Position numbers and translations under genes: made by a program. Shown here piece by piece: positions 1 to 10,035 of a DNA stretch of 64,000 nt (position 1 is the stretch's first letter; the number at the start of each line of letters is the position of its first letter). Under the pieces are notes generated by a model, which saw nothing but the letters and a program-made list of their open reading frames with translations, did no database searches and was not told the origin of the DNA. The stretch covers positions 1,597,501 through 1,661,500 of the forward strand of contig NC_051103.1 of NCBI RefSeq assembly GCF_901709675.1, in the 5' to 3' direction. This stretch comes from Syngnathus acus. Its lineage: Eukaryota; Chordata; Actinopteri; Syngnathiformes; Syngnathidae.

Positions 1-995
1 AAAGGCTGTTGGCACTATACCAGAGGAGACAGACAGATTGATTATATTTAAGACGGACGGTCCTAAAATTTGAAATCATTCTTTAAGTAGTTTGGCTGGA
101 AGAGGGTCGAGTAAACATGTTGTTTGTTTAGCCTCACTAACCAATTGTGTAAGCCTTTCAAGGGACACGCTTTTAAAATTTGAGAGGGTTATTACATGAT
201 CATCAGCGCTGGTAAACGGCGGTCTCGACTGATCGATTGGAATGGTATTCTTGATCTCGTCCCTAATGGATTCAGTCTTTTGAGCAAAAAATTTCATAAA
301 CTCATCAGCTGAGTGGAAGGAACTATCGGGGGTCGGCTGGCGTAGTGTCAGCTTAGCCACTGTATCAAATAGGTGTTTAGGATTGTTTTTATTGAGATTA
401 ATAACTTGCGAAAAATAACGAGTTTTTGCTAAGATAAGCGCATCTTTATATTTCAGGAGGCTGTCCTGCCATGCCTGATGGAAAACCTCAAGTTTGGTTA
501 AACCCCATCTGCGCTCATGCTTTCTACATAATTGCTTAAGCGTACGTGTTTCATCTGTGAACCACGGAGTAGGCAATCTACGGCGAGTTTTCAGACGTAG
601 CGGCGCCACAGAGTCGATGGCATTTAACAATGTCGCATTGAATTCATTTGTAAGATTATCAATAGAGCCGATGTATGCGGGAAATATGGCGGTTGCTGGC
701 GACAGTAACTCAGATAGCGCAGTTGCAATCATGGAGTTAAAATTACGGCTCCTATAATTCTGATTGCTCTCTTGTCTTTGACAAGGAACTAAAATTTCTA
801 ATTTTATTAAGTAATGATCAGACAGAACACTAGTGTATGGCAGTACTGCTATATTTGAGGTTGCAAGTCCTCGGGATAATATCAGATCTAAGGTATTCCC
901 ATTCTTATGCGTTGCTGCCTGTACGGCTTGCGTAAAACCAAACGTATCAGTTAATGTCTGAAACGCATTTGTAGTCGAATTTTGTAGTGTTGAAG
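1..995 (-). mobile_element. 5'-truncated L2-like LINE, endonuclease C-terminus to RT start
   Basis: On the minus strand a frame runs from about 990 down to 76. It starts in the tail of an apurinic-type endonuclease, with the typical motifs TLDLILSRG (near 860-885) and VLSDHYLI (near 815), the latter holding the catalytic Asp-His. It then passes through the linker beginning PWFTDE into the start of the reverse transcriptase (DPLPAKLLKE). A TGA at 73-75 interrupts the frame, after which RT-like sequence (SSGIVPTAF) continues to the window edge. The 5' end is cut at about 995, as usual for LINE copies. The clade (L2/CR1 group) is inferred from general resemblance. It lies outside the part of the palindrome that can be checked here. 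Confidence 0.75.
76..732 (-). pseudogene. LINE ORF2 fragment (endonuclease-RT linker)
   Basis: This is the ATG-initiated part (218 codons) of the open frame inside the LINE above. It would encode the linker between endonuclease and reverse transcriptase plus the first RT residues. The ATG is internal, because the same frame is open for another 250 bp upstream. The TGA at 73-75 ends it inside the RT domain. No catalytic RT motif is included, so this is a dead fragment and not a host gene. Confidence 0.7.
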
Positions 996-2149
996 TTTGG
1001 AATAAAGTTAAATAACATTAAAAAATATGATGATGAATTATCATTAGTACTACAGTTGTGCATTGTGACTACTGTATAATTAAAAGCTGTTTTTGACTAG
1101 TTAAGAAATATTGACTTTCAATTTCGGCACCGTGACTTAATCTGTTCGTGATGATGTTGAAATCTCATCCCAGTCTTGTCATTTTTTTTCCTTCTTGCTC
1201 GATTATCCTAGTATGTCATTGTAAAAGTATGAACCGATTACATTTGTATATTGAGCTACCACTGTCTCCCTGTATGTTAGCAATGCTAACACCTTGATCA
1301 ATGCTTCATTTTTTCCATCTTGGTATTTTCAACTCAGTATTTGTAATCATAAAAGACATTCAAAGCATTGTGGAAATGTCACTTAATTATTTTCTTCCCC
1401 TTTCTGTTATTTCTTTCCCTGCAGGACATAACTCTACTTCCAAGGTGAGGCATGATTCAGTCAGTCAATTTTATGTTATCATCATTATAAAGTGCTTGTA
1501 TTTCAAGTTCCTGTGATGATAGTTTTGAAATCGCGATTAAATTTGGCCACTGTTTCTGTATTTTAGTCAATGGTTTGTTTAATTTTGATTACTATGCTTA
1601 TGTATTGTTATTGTGCTTTTGGTTAAGTAGTGAACACTGAAGTTCAAAACCTAGGTGTTGGATGACAAAATTACTTATACCTGATCCGATACAAAAGAAG
1701 CATCCAGGAGCAAATTATTAGTTTAGCATTCTTTTATGTTATAATTGGGGTCACTGTACCGTTTACATTTGTACATTGCGGTAACATTGTATACTGTAAG
1801 TTAGACATGCTTCCGCCATAATCAAAGTTTCATTTTCTCCATCTCATAAACTCTAGTGCGACAGAAACCGTCACTGTACATCATTACGTTGTGCCATAAT
1901 ATTTTCAAGATGTGCTATACCACCCACAAATTCATTTGTACCACATTCTTCTCACTAATAAGCCTCTTGTATACAAGTTAAAACTACAGCTAAAACAGTT
2001 TTGCGTCTGATTTTTCCAATGTTATGTAATGTCTTCTTTTAATAAATAAATTAATCAATTATAATGTAATTTTGCTTTGAGTTAGTTGTAAATTGAAAGC
2101 ATGACTAATTACATTGTAGCTTATTGATATATGTTTTTTTTTCCTGCAG
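996..2149. other. A/T-rich stretch without recognisable gene
   Basis: Both strands are A/T rich with many stops. The only clear signal is a strong splice acceptor at the end (T-run, TTCCTGCAG, AG at 2148-2149), just before the GC-richer tandem repeat and the protease ORF. It may be the 5' untranslated or intronic part of the Helentron transcript. I see no terminal sequence that fixes the 5' end of the element. Confidence 0.4.
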
Positions 2150-2275
2150 AGCTCCGTGACCTGTGGTTCTGCGACGCTCCGTGGACCTGTATTTCTGCGA
2201 CGCTCCGTGGACCTGTATTTCTGCGACGCTCCGTGGACCTGTATTCTGTGACGCTCCAGGGACCTGTGGCTGACC
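2150..2275 (+). repeat. 26-bp tandem repeat, about 4 copies
   Basis: The unit contains GCGACGCTCCGTGGACCTGT and recurs at 2171, 2197, 2223 and (diverged) 2248, after a partial first copy at 2155. It sits directly behind the splice acceptor at 2149 and about 80 bp before the first ORF, so it is likely in the 5' untranslated region of the Helentron transcript. The mirror copy runs off the right end of the window. Confidence 0.85.
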
Positions 2276-2351
2276 CCCTATAGCCTCTCTTGTGGCTGCT
2301 CTATCTTTTGTCTTCTGTCTTCCTTCTATCTCACATCCTTGAGAACTTGAC

Positions 2352-3371
2352 ATGCCGAGGAAAGGAAGGCGATCCCAGGCTGTAAAGTTGAGCTGGGAGC
2401 GACGTGCCAAACGTCGATGCTCCCCGCCACCAGTTACATGCAGTGATCCAACCTTACCTACCCGGCATAATGACTTCGAACGTGCAAATACTGCACTTTT
2501 TGAAACTCCTGACACATGTGCCAATACTGCACTTTTTGAACCTGAACATGGCCTTGAGCCACATTTTGAAACTGAACGCGGTCATGATCCACACTCTGAA
2601 ACTGACGAACGTGGCCATGATCCACTTTGTCAAACTGAACGTGGTCATGATCCGCACTTTGAAACTGACGAACGTGGCCATGATCCACTTTGTCAAACTG
2701 CTGAACGTGCCCTTGATGCACATTTTGAGATTGTTCATCACCGTGCCAATATTGCACAATTTGAGACTGATTCCTGTGACACTGGGCCTGACATTCCCGC
2801 TGCAGCCACGGCTTCTGTGCAACCTCATTTGGTAACGTATGTGTTGGCATCTCACAGCCAAGCTCATCCGAGATATGGAGAATTCAGAAACAGTCAATGT
2901 GTGGCTAACTCTGTTAGATTTCTGGCTTTCTTCCAGGAGTTCAATCACCTGACCAGCTCTGACCTTGATGCTGTTCTTAATGTTGGCAATGAACTGTATA
3001 CATGTACTGTTGCTGCATTGAAAGCCCAAGGATGCTTCTTGGACAGATTGCTGACGGCTGATGAACTTCCAGGGATTGTGCGTGGTTTTTCTAAGCAGCA
3101 TGTCTTAATAAAGAGTCAGTCAATGGGTGGTTTGTTCACCTCTTTCTACGGAGATGAGCTGTTTCTGAACCTTCGTGACAGACTCCAGTGCTTGACCTCA
3201 GAGGTCAATTATGCGCTTCTGATTATGCGGTTAACGTGCATTGCTGTTTTCCGAGACCACCAAGGCAGGTATGGATTTTTTGATCCCCACTCTAGAGGAC
3301 GAGATGGCCTCCATGCTGACAATGGGACAGCGGTCATGATGCTCTTCACGTGTGTCCGACCTGATCGATAA
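2352..3371 (+). CDS. Helentron ORF1: cysteine protease, peptidase C76-like
   Basis: The ORF encodes 339 aa from an ATG 200 bp behind the acceptor at 2149. Residues 1-30 are basic. Residues 45-140 hold imperfect repeats of the type ERGHDPHFETD / ERGHDPLCQT. Residues 170-339 form a protease-like domain with N180-S-Q182-C183 (candidate oxyanion Gln and nucleophile Cys) and GFFDPHSRG with D311 and H313. A Cys with an Asp-x-His pair is the arrangement of the C76 (herpesvirus tegument deubiquitinase-like) fold rather than of OTU proteases. Fish genomes contain similar transposon-linked domains. Deubiquitinase activity is inference. The usual end of the domain (DLIDKL, then YELVPI) continues in frame +1 from about 3358, so this ORF is probably cut by an old frameshift. 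Confidence 0.7.
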   Translation: MPRKGRRSQAVKLSWERRAKRRCSPPPVTCSDPTLPTRHNDFERANTALFETPDTCANTALFEPEHGLEPHFETERGHDPHSETDERGHDPLCQTERGHDPHFETDERGHDPLCQTAERALDAHFEIVHHRANIAQFETDSCDTGPDIPAAATASVQPHLVTYVLASHSQAHPRYGEFRNSQCVANSVRFLAFFQEFNHLTSSDLDAVLNVGNELYTCTVAALKAQGCFLDRLLTADELPGIVRGFSKQHVLIKSQSMGGLFTSFYGDELFLNLRDRLQCLTSEVNYALLIMRLTCIAVFRDHQGRYGFFDPHSRGRDGLHADNGTAVMMLFTCVRPDR

Positions 3372-3705
3372 GTTGACGGAGGTTTATACAAGCTTGAGAT
3401 GCTTTGGTAATTAGCCGTATGAGCTTGTACCGATCTGCTTTGAACCTGTTGAAGTTCCCGTAAGTAACCATGAGATGGCGCCATGTACACAGTTACCTCC
3501 CGTGATGAACATCGATGAAGCAGACCTGTTGCTGAGATTCTCTCATGTGTTGAGACGAGCGAGACTACACCGTGTTCAGGTGAACGTCACTACCAAAAAT
3601 TTATCGATAACGACAGTGAAGCGGTTTTCCCAACAACAGGTAAACAGCTGCCAAATGTGTCAAAAATTCCAAAATCTCGTAGGGCAAAGTTCCAACGACA
3701 AATAA
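3358..3705 (+). pseudogene. Frameshifted tail of ORF1 protease
   Basis: In the frame +1 to ORF1 the sequence reads DLIDKLTEVYTSL, then a TAG at 3412, then PYELVPICFEPVEV and onward to 3705. The pattern of a short helix followed by YE-hydrophobic-P matches how I remember the end of related fish protease domains. I therefore read this as the detached tail, separated by one frame slip and one nonsense codon. An ATG at 3475 makes a 76-codon ORF here, but it is unlikely to be a separate gene. A good splice donor (CCC/GTAAGT) at 3464 leaves open that part of this is intron. The lesions are identical in both arms. Confidence 0.5.
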
Positions 3706-6700
3706 AAGCACAGGAAAAGTTAAAAGAAAAATCTGAAGTGAGACGTAAAAAACAGGAACTAAAGAGAATGATGAAGAACTCTAAAGAGAAGGAACAGTAC
3801 AGTCAAAATGCAGAGGTAAGACAAAGGAAATTGGGTTATATTAGGACCCGTGATCAACAGGACAAGCGTTTTTGTTCCAAACAAAAGTCCTATTTTACAC
3901 AACGTTGTCAGACGGATCATGAGTTTAAGAAGAAAAACCGTTCCCGTTTCTCACGTCGTTATAGGACAGATGAGTGTTTTACGATGAGACGACGCGCTTA
4001 CATTACAGAACGTTACCGTGACGATGTTGGGTTTAAGAACAGACAGCGTTCGTACATCACAGAACGTTACCGTGACGATGTTGGGTTTAAGAACAGACAG
4101 CGTTCGTACATCACAGAACGTTACCGTGACGATGTTGGGTTTCGAAACAGGCAGCGCTATTACATTACACGCCGTTATTTAAACAACCCTGAATTCCGAT
4201 TCAAACATCAGGAAATCATGAGGCGCATAATGAAAACAAAATCTGATTCACTGAGGACTAAAACAATACGCAGAGTAAGTACGCTTTTACAAAAATACAA
4301 AGTCATAAACCAACTATGTAGGGAGCGAAATGACTGTGTGATTATGAAAGCTGTTGAGCTATTCAAAGCCCAGATTAAGAATGGCCCCACATTTGTCTGC
4401 ACTGTTTGCCACAGAGCATTGTTTCCGAACCAAGTACGCCCTTGTCGACGTAGCTTTTATAAGAAAAACAGACATGTTGTTGCAAGTTGTCTCACGGGAC
4501 AATTTGTCCATATTTGTGATGATGAATGTCAGGCCTCGTGCAGCGTACCAGCTGAAAGAAAACTGGAGTGGATATGTCACACTTGCTGTCCTCACCTCAA
4601 AGATGGTAAAATGCCTGCATTTGCTGTTGCGAACAATCTCACACTCTCTGATATTCCAAAGGAACTGTGTGGATTGAACATACTGGAGAGACACCTCATT
4701 TCAAAATGCATATCATTTGCCAAAATCGTACCTCTTCCCAAAGGTCAACAACGAGCCATTCGTGGAAATGTGGTGTGCGTGCCATCCGAAGTACAAGAGA
4801 CGGTCAATGTCTTGCCGAGACTAAGAAGTAAGTCACAGATGTTGAGAGTGAAACTGAAGAGACGGCTTTGCTACAAAGGCCATCAGTTTTTTCAAACTGT
4901 CACTTGGTCCAAGCTAATGAGTGCTCTGATGAAACTGAAACAACTTCATCCACAGTACAGAAACATAACTATTCGCGACGATGCGGACCTTTGCGACCCA
5001 ACCCTCACTGACGATGAGAGCAGCTCCGATGAAGCGGAAATGAGCGACAGTGAGTACAATGAGGAAGCTCTGGAGGAGATATACAGATTTGAGAGTGATG
5101 CTCTGTGTGGGATGAACAGTGACTCACAAGATGACAACAGTGGTAACAAACAGCAACCAGAAAATGCGGAAGACGGTGATCAACCAAATGGTGGAGTGAT
5201 ACTTGAATCATGTCTCCGACCAAATGATGTGTCAGAGGAAATTATGAGTTTTACAGAGGGCATTTATTGTGTTGCTCCTGCAGAAAGAAACAACCCAGTA
5301 AGCTTTTTCAAGACTCCCAAACTTGAGGCCATGGCTTTTCCAGTGCAGTTTCCCACTGGTCAAAACACCCTTGATGAACAGAGAGCAATAAAACTCACAC
5401 CAAGCAAATATTTCAAAACGCGTCTGTGTTGTGTGGATGAACGTTTTGCTCGAGATACCAACTACTTGTTTTTTGCCCAGTTTGTGACTGAAATTTCCCA
5501 GGCAACGTCGAGCATGACAATACAGCTACGCAAAGGTAAGCCTTTTACCAGGGATGGTCGAAGGATAAACAATGCCATGCTTCAGGACAAACGTGAAGTT
5601 GAGAAATTGGTGCGCAGCAAACATGCTGTCCGATTCATGACACCACTGAGAGGTACGCCAGCCTATTGGGAGAGAACCACCAAAGATCTTTTTGCTATGA
5701 TCCGGCAGCTGGGCACACCCACGTTCTTCTGCACATTTTCTGCTGCCGAAATGCGTTGGGAAGAGGTCATCACTGCCATCAAAGCGCAACAAGGTGAAGT
5801 AGTGAATTTCGCCCAACTTGACTGGGCAACCAAGTGTGAGATTCTACGCAGCAATCCTGTGACGACGATGCGCATGTTTGACAAGCGTGTGGAAGCTCTG
5901 TTCAGAGATTTGATCCTCTCTCCGGCGCGACCGATTGGTGAGGTCGTCGACTACTTTTACCGACTGGAGTTTCAACACAGAGGAAGTCCTCACATTCATT
6001 GCCTCATCTGGGTTCGAGGTGCCCCTGTATTTGAGGAAGCCACAGATGGAGCCATCTGTCATTTTGTGTCTCGCTACATCTCGGCTGAGCTGCCGGACCC
6101 GCAGAAGGAACCGGAATTGTACAAAAAGGTCACAGAGGTTCAGATGCACAGCAAAAGTCACTCCAAAACGTGTGTCAAACACCAAGGTGCGAATTGCCGC
6201 TTTGGATTCCCCAAACAACCGTGCGATGAAACGATGATCGTCAGACCTGCGCCCGTCGACGACGACAATCGAGATCAACACAAGGAGAATCGGTTGGCGT
6301 CAAATGCCAAGCTTGTTCCCGTGCTAAGTCTGCTGAATGAGCCTGAAACGTCATCCCTGACTTTGCCTCAGCTACTGGCTAAATGTAAGCTCACCGGTGA
6401 CGAGTACATGAACTGTTTGCACATGACGGCCTCGTCGAGTTCTGTCGTGCTTAAGCGAGAACCGAAGGACTGCTGGGTCAACAACTACAACCGCCATTTG
6501 CTTCTTGCGTGGGATGGAAACCTGGACATCCAATACATCCTGAATGCCTACTCTTGCATCGCCTACATCTGCAGCTACATCAGCAAAGCTGAACACGGTC
6601 TGAGCCAATACCTGAAATCGGTTATTGAAAACTCCCGCAGCGAAAATGTCAACGAGAGCGATGAAATGAAGCAAATTATGCAAGCGTACTGCAAGAAAAG

Positions 6701-7133
6701 AGAAGTGAGTGCTCAGGAATGTGTCGCACGCGCATGCGGCTTGCATATGAAACAGTCCTCCCGCAGTGTGGTATTTGTACAACCGAGTGACAATGCGCTG
6801 AAAATGAGTTATCCTCTCTCACTCCTTGAGGGCAAAACGCAGGAATCTCATGAAGTGTGGATGACTGGGCTGCCAGACAAATACAAACGCAGACCTCAAA
6901 CAGAGGAATTTGAAGTAATGTGCTTGGCTGATTTTGCATCAACGTGCAGAATTGTTTATGGCAAACAAGTCAAAGGTAAGAATGTTTTGCCTCTGCTGAA
7001 CGACATGGGGTTTGTCCAGAAAAGAACAGAAAAACATGCGGTCATCAAATACTGCAAATACTCTGAACAAAAGGATCCGGAGGAATATTACTGCTCCTTG
7101 CTCAAGCTGTACCTGCCTCATCGTGCTTGCTGA
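3657..7133 (+). CDS. Helentron ORF2: Rep/HUH protein with zinc finger and Helitron-like N domain
   Basis: The frame is open from 3519. Codon 1 as numbered here is GTG at 3657 and the first ATG is at 3768, so the real start may be spliced. About 1158 residues. Residues 50-190 are basic, with 18-aa repeats ([18 protein letters not shown] type, 54 bp, three near-identical copies at 4005-4165). Residues 248-310 carry Cys pairs (C248, C251 and following) of a zinc finger. Residues 320-390 resemble the DUF6570 region ([22 protein letters not shown]). Residues 450-510 are acidic. From about 600 comes the Helitron-like N domain, with the HUH motif PHIHC (H779, H781) and the paired tyrosines in YICSYISK (Y970, Y974). 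These would nick and join DNA in rolling-circle transposition. The frame is lost at 7124-7131 by a TGCT tandem duplication. Confidence 0.85.
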   Translation: MSKIPKSRRAKFQRQIKAQEKLKEKSEVRRKKQELKRMMKNSKEKEQYSQNAEVRQRKLGYIRTRDQQDKRFCSKQKSYFTQRCQTDHEFKKKNRSRFSRRYRTDECFTMRRRAYITERYRDDVGFKNRQRSYITERYRDDVGFKNRQRSYITERYRDDVGFRNRQRYYITRRYLNNPEFRFKHQEIMRRIMKTKSDSLRTKTIRRVSTLLQKYKVINQLCRERNDCVIMKAVELFKAQIKNGPTFVCTVCHRALFPNQVRPCRRSFYKKNRHVVASCLTGQFVHICDDECQASCSVPAERKLEWICHTCCPHLKDGKMPAFAVANNLTLSDIPKELCGLNILERHLISKCISFAKIVPLPKGQQRAIRGNVVCVPSEVQETVNVLPRLRSKSQMLRVKLKRRLCYKGHQFFQTVTWSKLMSALMKLKQLHPQYRNITIRDDADLCDPTLTDDESSSDEAEMSDSEYNEEALEEIYRFESDALCGMNSDSQDDNSGNKQQPENAEDGDQPNGGVILESCLRPNDVSEEIMSFTEGIYCVAPAERNNPVSFFKTPKLEAMAFPVQFPTGQNTLDEQRAIKLTPSKYFKTRLCCVDERFARDTNYLFFAQFVTEISQATSSMTIQLRKGKPFTRDGRRINNAMLQDKREVEKLVRSKHAVRFMTPLRGTPAYWERTTKDLFAMIRQLGTPTFFCTFSAAEMRWEEVITAIKAQQGEVVNFAQLDWATKCEILRSNPVTTMRMFDKRVEALFRDLILSPARPIGEVVDYFYRLEFQHRGSPHIHCLIWVRGAPVFEEATDGAICHFVSRYISAELPDPQKEPELYKKVTEVQMHSKSHSKTCVKHQGANCRFGFPKQPCDETMIVRPAPVDDDNRDQHKENRLASNAKLVPVLSLLNEPETSSLTLPQLLAKCKLTGDEYMNCLHMTASSSSVVLKREPKDCWVNNYNRHLLLAWDGNLDIQYILNAYSCIAYICSYISKAEHGLSQYLKSVIENSRSENVNESDEMKQIMQAYCKKREVSAQECVARACGLHMKQSSRSVVFVQPSDNALKMSYPLSLLEGKTQESHEVWMTGLPDKYKRRPQTEEFEVMCLADFASTCRIVYGKQVKGKNVLPLLNDMGFVQKRTEKHAVIKYCKYSEQKDPEEYYCSLLKLYLPHRAC

Positions 7134-7971
7134 TTGCCAGTTAAAATCTGAACGCTGTCCCGCGTATCAGTTGTTTCACGATCACGCCTGTGTACAGTTA
7201 CCATATAACGACTCTGTGGAGCGTGTGTGCGAAATTGTCAGAAGGAACAGAGAAAGGTATGAGAAATACAGTCGAGACATTGACAATGCCATCCAAGAGG
7301 TGGAGGACAGTGGGCTCGTCATAAACGAATGGTGCCACCTGGCTCCCGAGAGTGAGTTGCAAAGACTCGAATGCGTTGAGGAAATCAACGCGAGACAGGA
7401 CCCGAATGACAACGTGGAGGAAAATGTCCCGGACTATAACGTCAGGTCCAAAAGAACACAAATGTCCATCGTGACAGAGGCTGCTGCCATCGATCCCGCA
7501 GTGTTACGCGACATGTATCGTAACCTGAACCAAAAGCAAGCGTCCGTTTTCTACAAGGTCAGAGATTGGTGCATAAAACGTGTGTGTAGCCCAAAGCCGA
7601 CTGAGCAGTTCTTCTACCACATCAACGGTGGCGCCGGGACCGGCAAATCGCATCTGATCAAGTGTATCCACGCAGAGGCTACCAAAATACTGCAGAGACT
7701 ACCACGACTGGCTGAGGAGGCCGACATTTCCAAGCAAACGGTTGTTCTCGCGGCTTTCACTGGCACGGCGGCATTCAACATTTCCGGGACAACTTTGCAT
7801 TGCCTACTCAAACTGCCGAGAAGTCTCAAACCCCCGTACCATGGCCTGGGCAATAAACTGGACAAAGTCAGAGCCGACCTGTCGATCGCCGAAATACTCA
7901 TCATCGATGAGATTTCCATGGTGTCAAAAGACCTCTTTGCCTACGTGAATGCCAGGTTGAAACAAATCTAA
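7012..7971 (+). CDS. Helentron PIF1-like helicase, N-terminal half
   Basis: The frame is open from before 7012, but genuine coding starts at about 7120, where the Rep ORF would continue if one TGCT copy at 7124-7131 were absent (reading changes from LPHRAC-stop to LPHRADCQLK). It contains helicase motif I, GGAGTGKS (residues 206-213), a TGTAA stretch typical of PIF1 helicases, and motif II, IIDEIS (D299, E300). It ends at TAA 7969-7971, directly before GINLPFGG, which normally leads into motif III without a break. The next ORF is in the same frame, so this TAA is a simple nonsense mutation, present in both arms. The helicase would unwind the donor strand behind Rep. Confidence 0.85.
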   Translation: MSRKEQKNMRSSNTANTLNKRIRRNITAPCSSCTCLIVLADCQLKSERCPAYQLFHDHACVQLPYNDSVERVCEIVRRNRERYEKYSRDIDNAIQEVEDSGLVINEWCHLAPESELQRLECVEEINARQDPNDNVEENVPDYNVRSKRTQMSIVTEAAAIDPAVLRDMYRNLNQKQASVFYKVRDWCIKRVCSPKPTEQFFYHINGGAGTGKSHLIKCIHAEATKILQRLPRLAEEADISKQTVVLAAFTGTAAFNISGTTLHCLLKLPRSLKPPYHGLGNKLDKVRADLSIAEILIIDEISMVSKDLFAYVNARLKQI

Positions 7972-7995
7972 GGAATTAATTTACCTTTTGGTGGC

Positions 7996-9633
7996 ATGTC
8001 TGTTCTTGCTGTTGGAGATTTCTTTCAGCTCCCTCCTGTGGGACAGTCCAAACCTCTGTGCGTGTACGATCCCACGCGGCTGGACCACTGGCGTGACAAC
8101 TTCACAAAGATCACACTCAGCGACATCATGAGGCAGAAAGACGATGTCGCCTTTGCTGAACTGCTGAACCGACTCCGCGTCAAAGAAAAGTCTGATGAAC
8201 TGTCGGAACTGGACAGAGCTCTCCTTGCGACGAGGTACACTTCCCCAGAAATGTGTCCAAAGCATATTCTGCATGTTTTTGCCACCAATAAACAGGTGGA
8301 TGGCCATAACTCTGCGATGCTGAATCTGCTTCATAAGGACATTGTGCAAATTGACGCAGATGACTACAAGAAAGACAAAGGAACTGGCAGAATGGCAAGG
8401 CAAGCTTCCCCTGTGCAAGGCGCTAAGAATGAGCTCCCGGACTCAATCAAAGTTGCCTTGGGTGCTCGTGTTATGATCACACGCAACGTTGATGTTCAAT
8501 CAGGTCTGTGCAATGGGATGTTTGCAAAAGTTGTCAAATTGGTGAACTATCCAAACGAAGCACGTGTCCAGAAACTTGGGTTGGAACTTGATGTGAGTAA
8601 GACAGCACGTGCTGCTAACCCTGTGTACATTGACAGACAGGAGGACAAGCTGAAGAAGGGTGCAGCGGTGCGCCGACAGTTTCCCATTAAGCTTGCTTTT
8701 GCCTGCACGATCCATAAGGTACAAGGCATGACAACATCAGAGGCTGCAGTTTCGCTGAAAGGTGTTTTCGAACACGGCATGGGGTACGTAGCTCTGAGTA
8801 GAGTGACTTCGCTCAGTGGTCTGCATATTCTGCATATGGATGAGAGAAGACTTCATGCAAATCCACTAATCACTGCTGCTCTTGCTGAGATGGCAGAGGA
8901 TTCTTTGGAGAGCGTCATGCCCCTCCTTCACGTGATGCCGTCGGTAGGTCGGGCAAATCACCTGGTTGTCCTCCATCATAACACCGAAGGGCTGTCTTGT
9001 CACGTGCAAGATATCGTGTCTCATCACGAACTGCTTTTTGCTGATGTTCTGTGCTTCACAGAGACACACCTCCAAGGATCAGTGGCCGATGGACGTGCTT
9101 GCTTGGAAGGCTACACGATGTTTCACAGGAACCGAAGTGATTCTTACACAAACTGTCCTGACTTGGCAACAAAACTTGGTGGCGGCGTAGGTATTTGTGT
9201 CAAAAGTCACATCGCAGCCCAGGAAAAGAAATACATTCAGGGTGTGACTGACATTGAATTTGTTGTGGTGAAACTTGAAGCTCCCCTCAATGTGTTGATT
9301 GCTGCCGTTTACAGGCCTCCACGCAACAGTCTGCGCACCTTTCTGCCAAGCTTGGGAAATCTCTTGCGGTACCTTGAAGTAATGGACCATCATCAGATCT
9401 TGGTATGTGGAGATTTTAATGAAGATATGCTATCTGCCTCATTCAAGCCCATTCTTGATTTGTTTCGCTCAAAAGGTTACACGCAACTCATAACCGCTGC
9501 TACCACTGACAAAAACACATTGCTTGACCTCATTTTTGTCTCTCGACCTCAGTGTGCTCTTCATTCAGGTGTCCTGCAAACGTACTACAGCTATCACAAT
9601 CCTATTTTCTGTGTTTTGACCAGTGAAAGGTAA
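7996..9633 (+). CDS. Helentron helicase C-terminal half fused to AP-like endonuclease
   Basis: This encodes 545 aa, in the same frame as the previous ORF after its TAA. Helicase motifs are AVGDFFQLPPV (motif III, residues 5-15), ARVMITRNVD, FACTIHKVQGMT (motif V) and YVALSRVTSLSGLHIL (motif VI). From about residue 321 an apurinic/apyrimidinic-type endonuclease follows, with NTEGL, FTETHL, AVYRPPR, CGDFNED (472-478) and TLLDLIFVS. The final motif reads YSYHNPIF (S532-Y533-H534), where related nucleases have S-D-H, so the catalytic Asp is replaced by Tyr. The ORF ends within a splice donor (GAAAG/GTAAGT at 9630), so the last codons may be intronic and the protein may continue in another exon. 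Confidence 0.85.
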   Translation: MSVLAVGDFFQLPPVGQSKPLCVYDPTRLDHWRDNFTKITLSDIMRQKDDVAFAELLNRLRVKEKSDELSELDRALLATRYTSPEMCPKHILHVFATNKQVDGHNSAMLNLLHKDIVQIDADDYKKDKGTGRMARQASPVQGAKNELPDSIKVALGARVMITRNVDVQSGLCNGMFAKVVKLVNYPNEARVQKLGLELDVSKTARAANPVYIDRQEDKLKKGAAVRRQFPIKLAFACTIHKVQGMTTSEAAVSLKGVFEHGMGYVALSRVTSLSGLHILHMDERRLHANPLITAALAEMAEDSLESVMPLLHVMPSVGRANHLVVLHHNTEGLSCHVQDIVSHHELLFADVLCFTETHLQGSVADGRACLEGYTMFHRNRSDSYTNCPDLATKLGGGVGICVKSHIAAQEKKYIQGVTDIEFVVVKLEAPLNVLIAAVYRPPRNSLRTFLPSLGNLLRYLEVMDHHQILVCGDFNEDMLSASFKPILDLFRSKGYTQLITAATTDKNTLLDLIFVSRPQCALHSGVLQTYYSYHNPIFCVLTSER

Positions 9634-10035
9634 GTCACAGCTAAATCGTGCGGTTCAGCATTTTCAAAAACAACAAGGATGGAAATCGAAACGTGAATGG
9701 TGTCGTAAGTGTATAATAATAGTGGTGGGATGCGGTGGGTGATTTGTTGACTTGAGGAGAGATGGGATCCGGAGTGGAAGTGCTCATTACTTGACCTCTT
9801 TTTCTTTCTCTCGACCTCTGTGCTCTTTATTCAGGTGTCGTGCGAACATACAACAGCTATCGCAATCCGGTTTTCTGTGTTTTGACCAGTGAAAGGTAAG
9901 TCAAATCTAAATCATGTGTTTCAGTAGTTGGAAAAACAACGAGGACAGACATTGAATGGCGTAAGTGTATAATATTAGTGGTGGGATGTGGTGGGTGATT
10001 TGTTGATTTGAGATGAAATGGGATCTGGGGCCAAG
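9518..10035 (+). repeat. Tandem duplication of endonuclease 3' end (period about 264 bp)
   Basis: The segment from TTGCTTGACCTC (about 9521) through the last ORF codons, the donor GAAAGGTAAGT and the following GTGGTGGGATG recurs from about 9790 to 10035. The second copy is roughly 85-90% similar and has lost coding capacity, but it keeps the splice donor at 9895. This gives two consecutive copies of the terminal exon edge. Confidence 0.8.

Larger units (their letters stand above)
2150..9632 (+). mobile_element. Helentron (Helitron with AP endonuclease), left-arm copy, inactive
   Basis: This is the coding core of a rolling-circle DNA transposon. In order it has a cysteine protease ORF, a Rep (HUH nuclease) ORF with zinc finger, a PIF1-like SF1 helicase, and a C-terminal AP-like endonuclease. 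Rep plus helicase defines Helitrons, and the fused endonuclease is the hallmark of Helentrons. Lesions shared with the right arm are a frame switch near 3357, TAG at 3412, a TGCT duplication at 7124-7131 and TAA at 7969. A splice donor (GAAAG/GTAAGT) follows the last ORF at 9630. The true termini were not found, so the limits given are those of the coding core. Confidence 0.85.

Noticed and set aside
2454-3101. 215-codon antisense ORF over the protease repeats (and several other antisense ORFs in the Helentron)
   Set aside because: Shadow frames of a repetitive, clearly coding plus strand; no domain of their own.
3475-3705. Separate 76-codon gene between protease and Rep
   Set aside because: Upstream sequence in the same frame continues the protease domain pattern, so it is better read as the detached protease tail.
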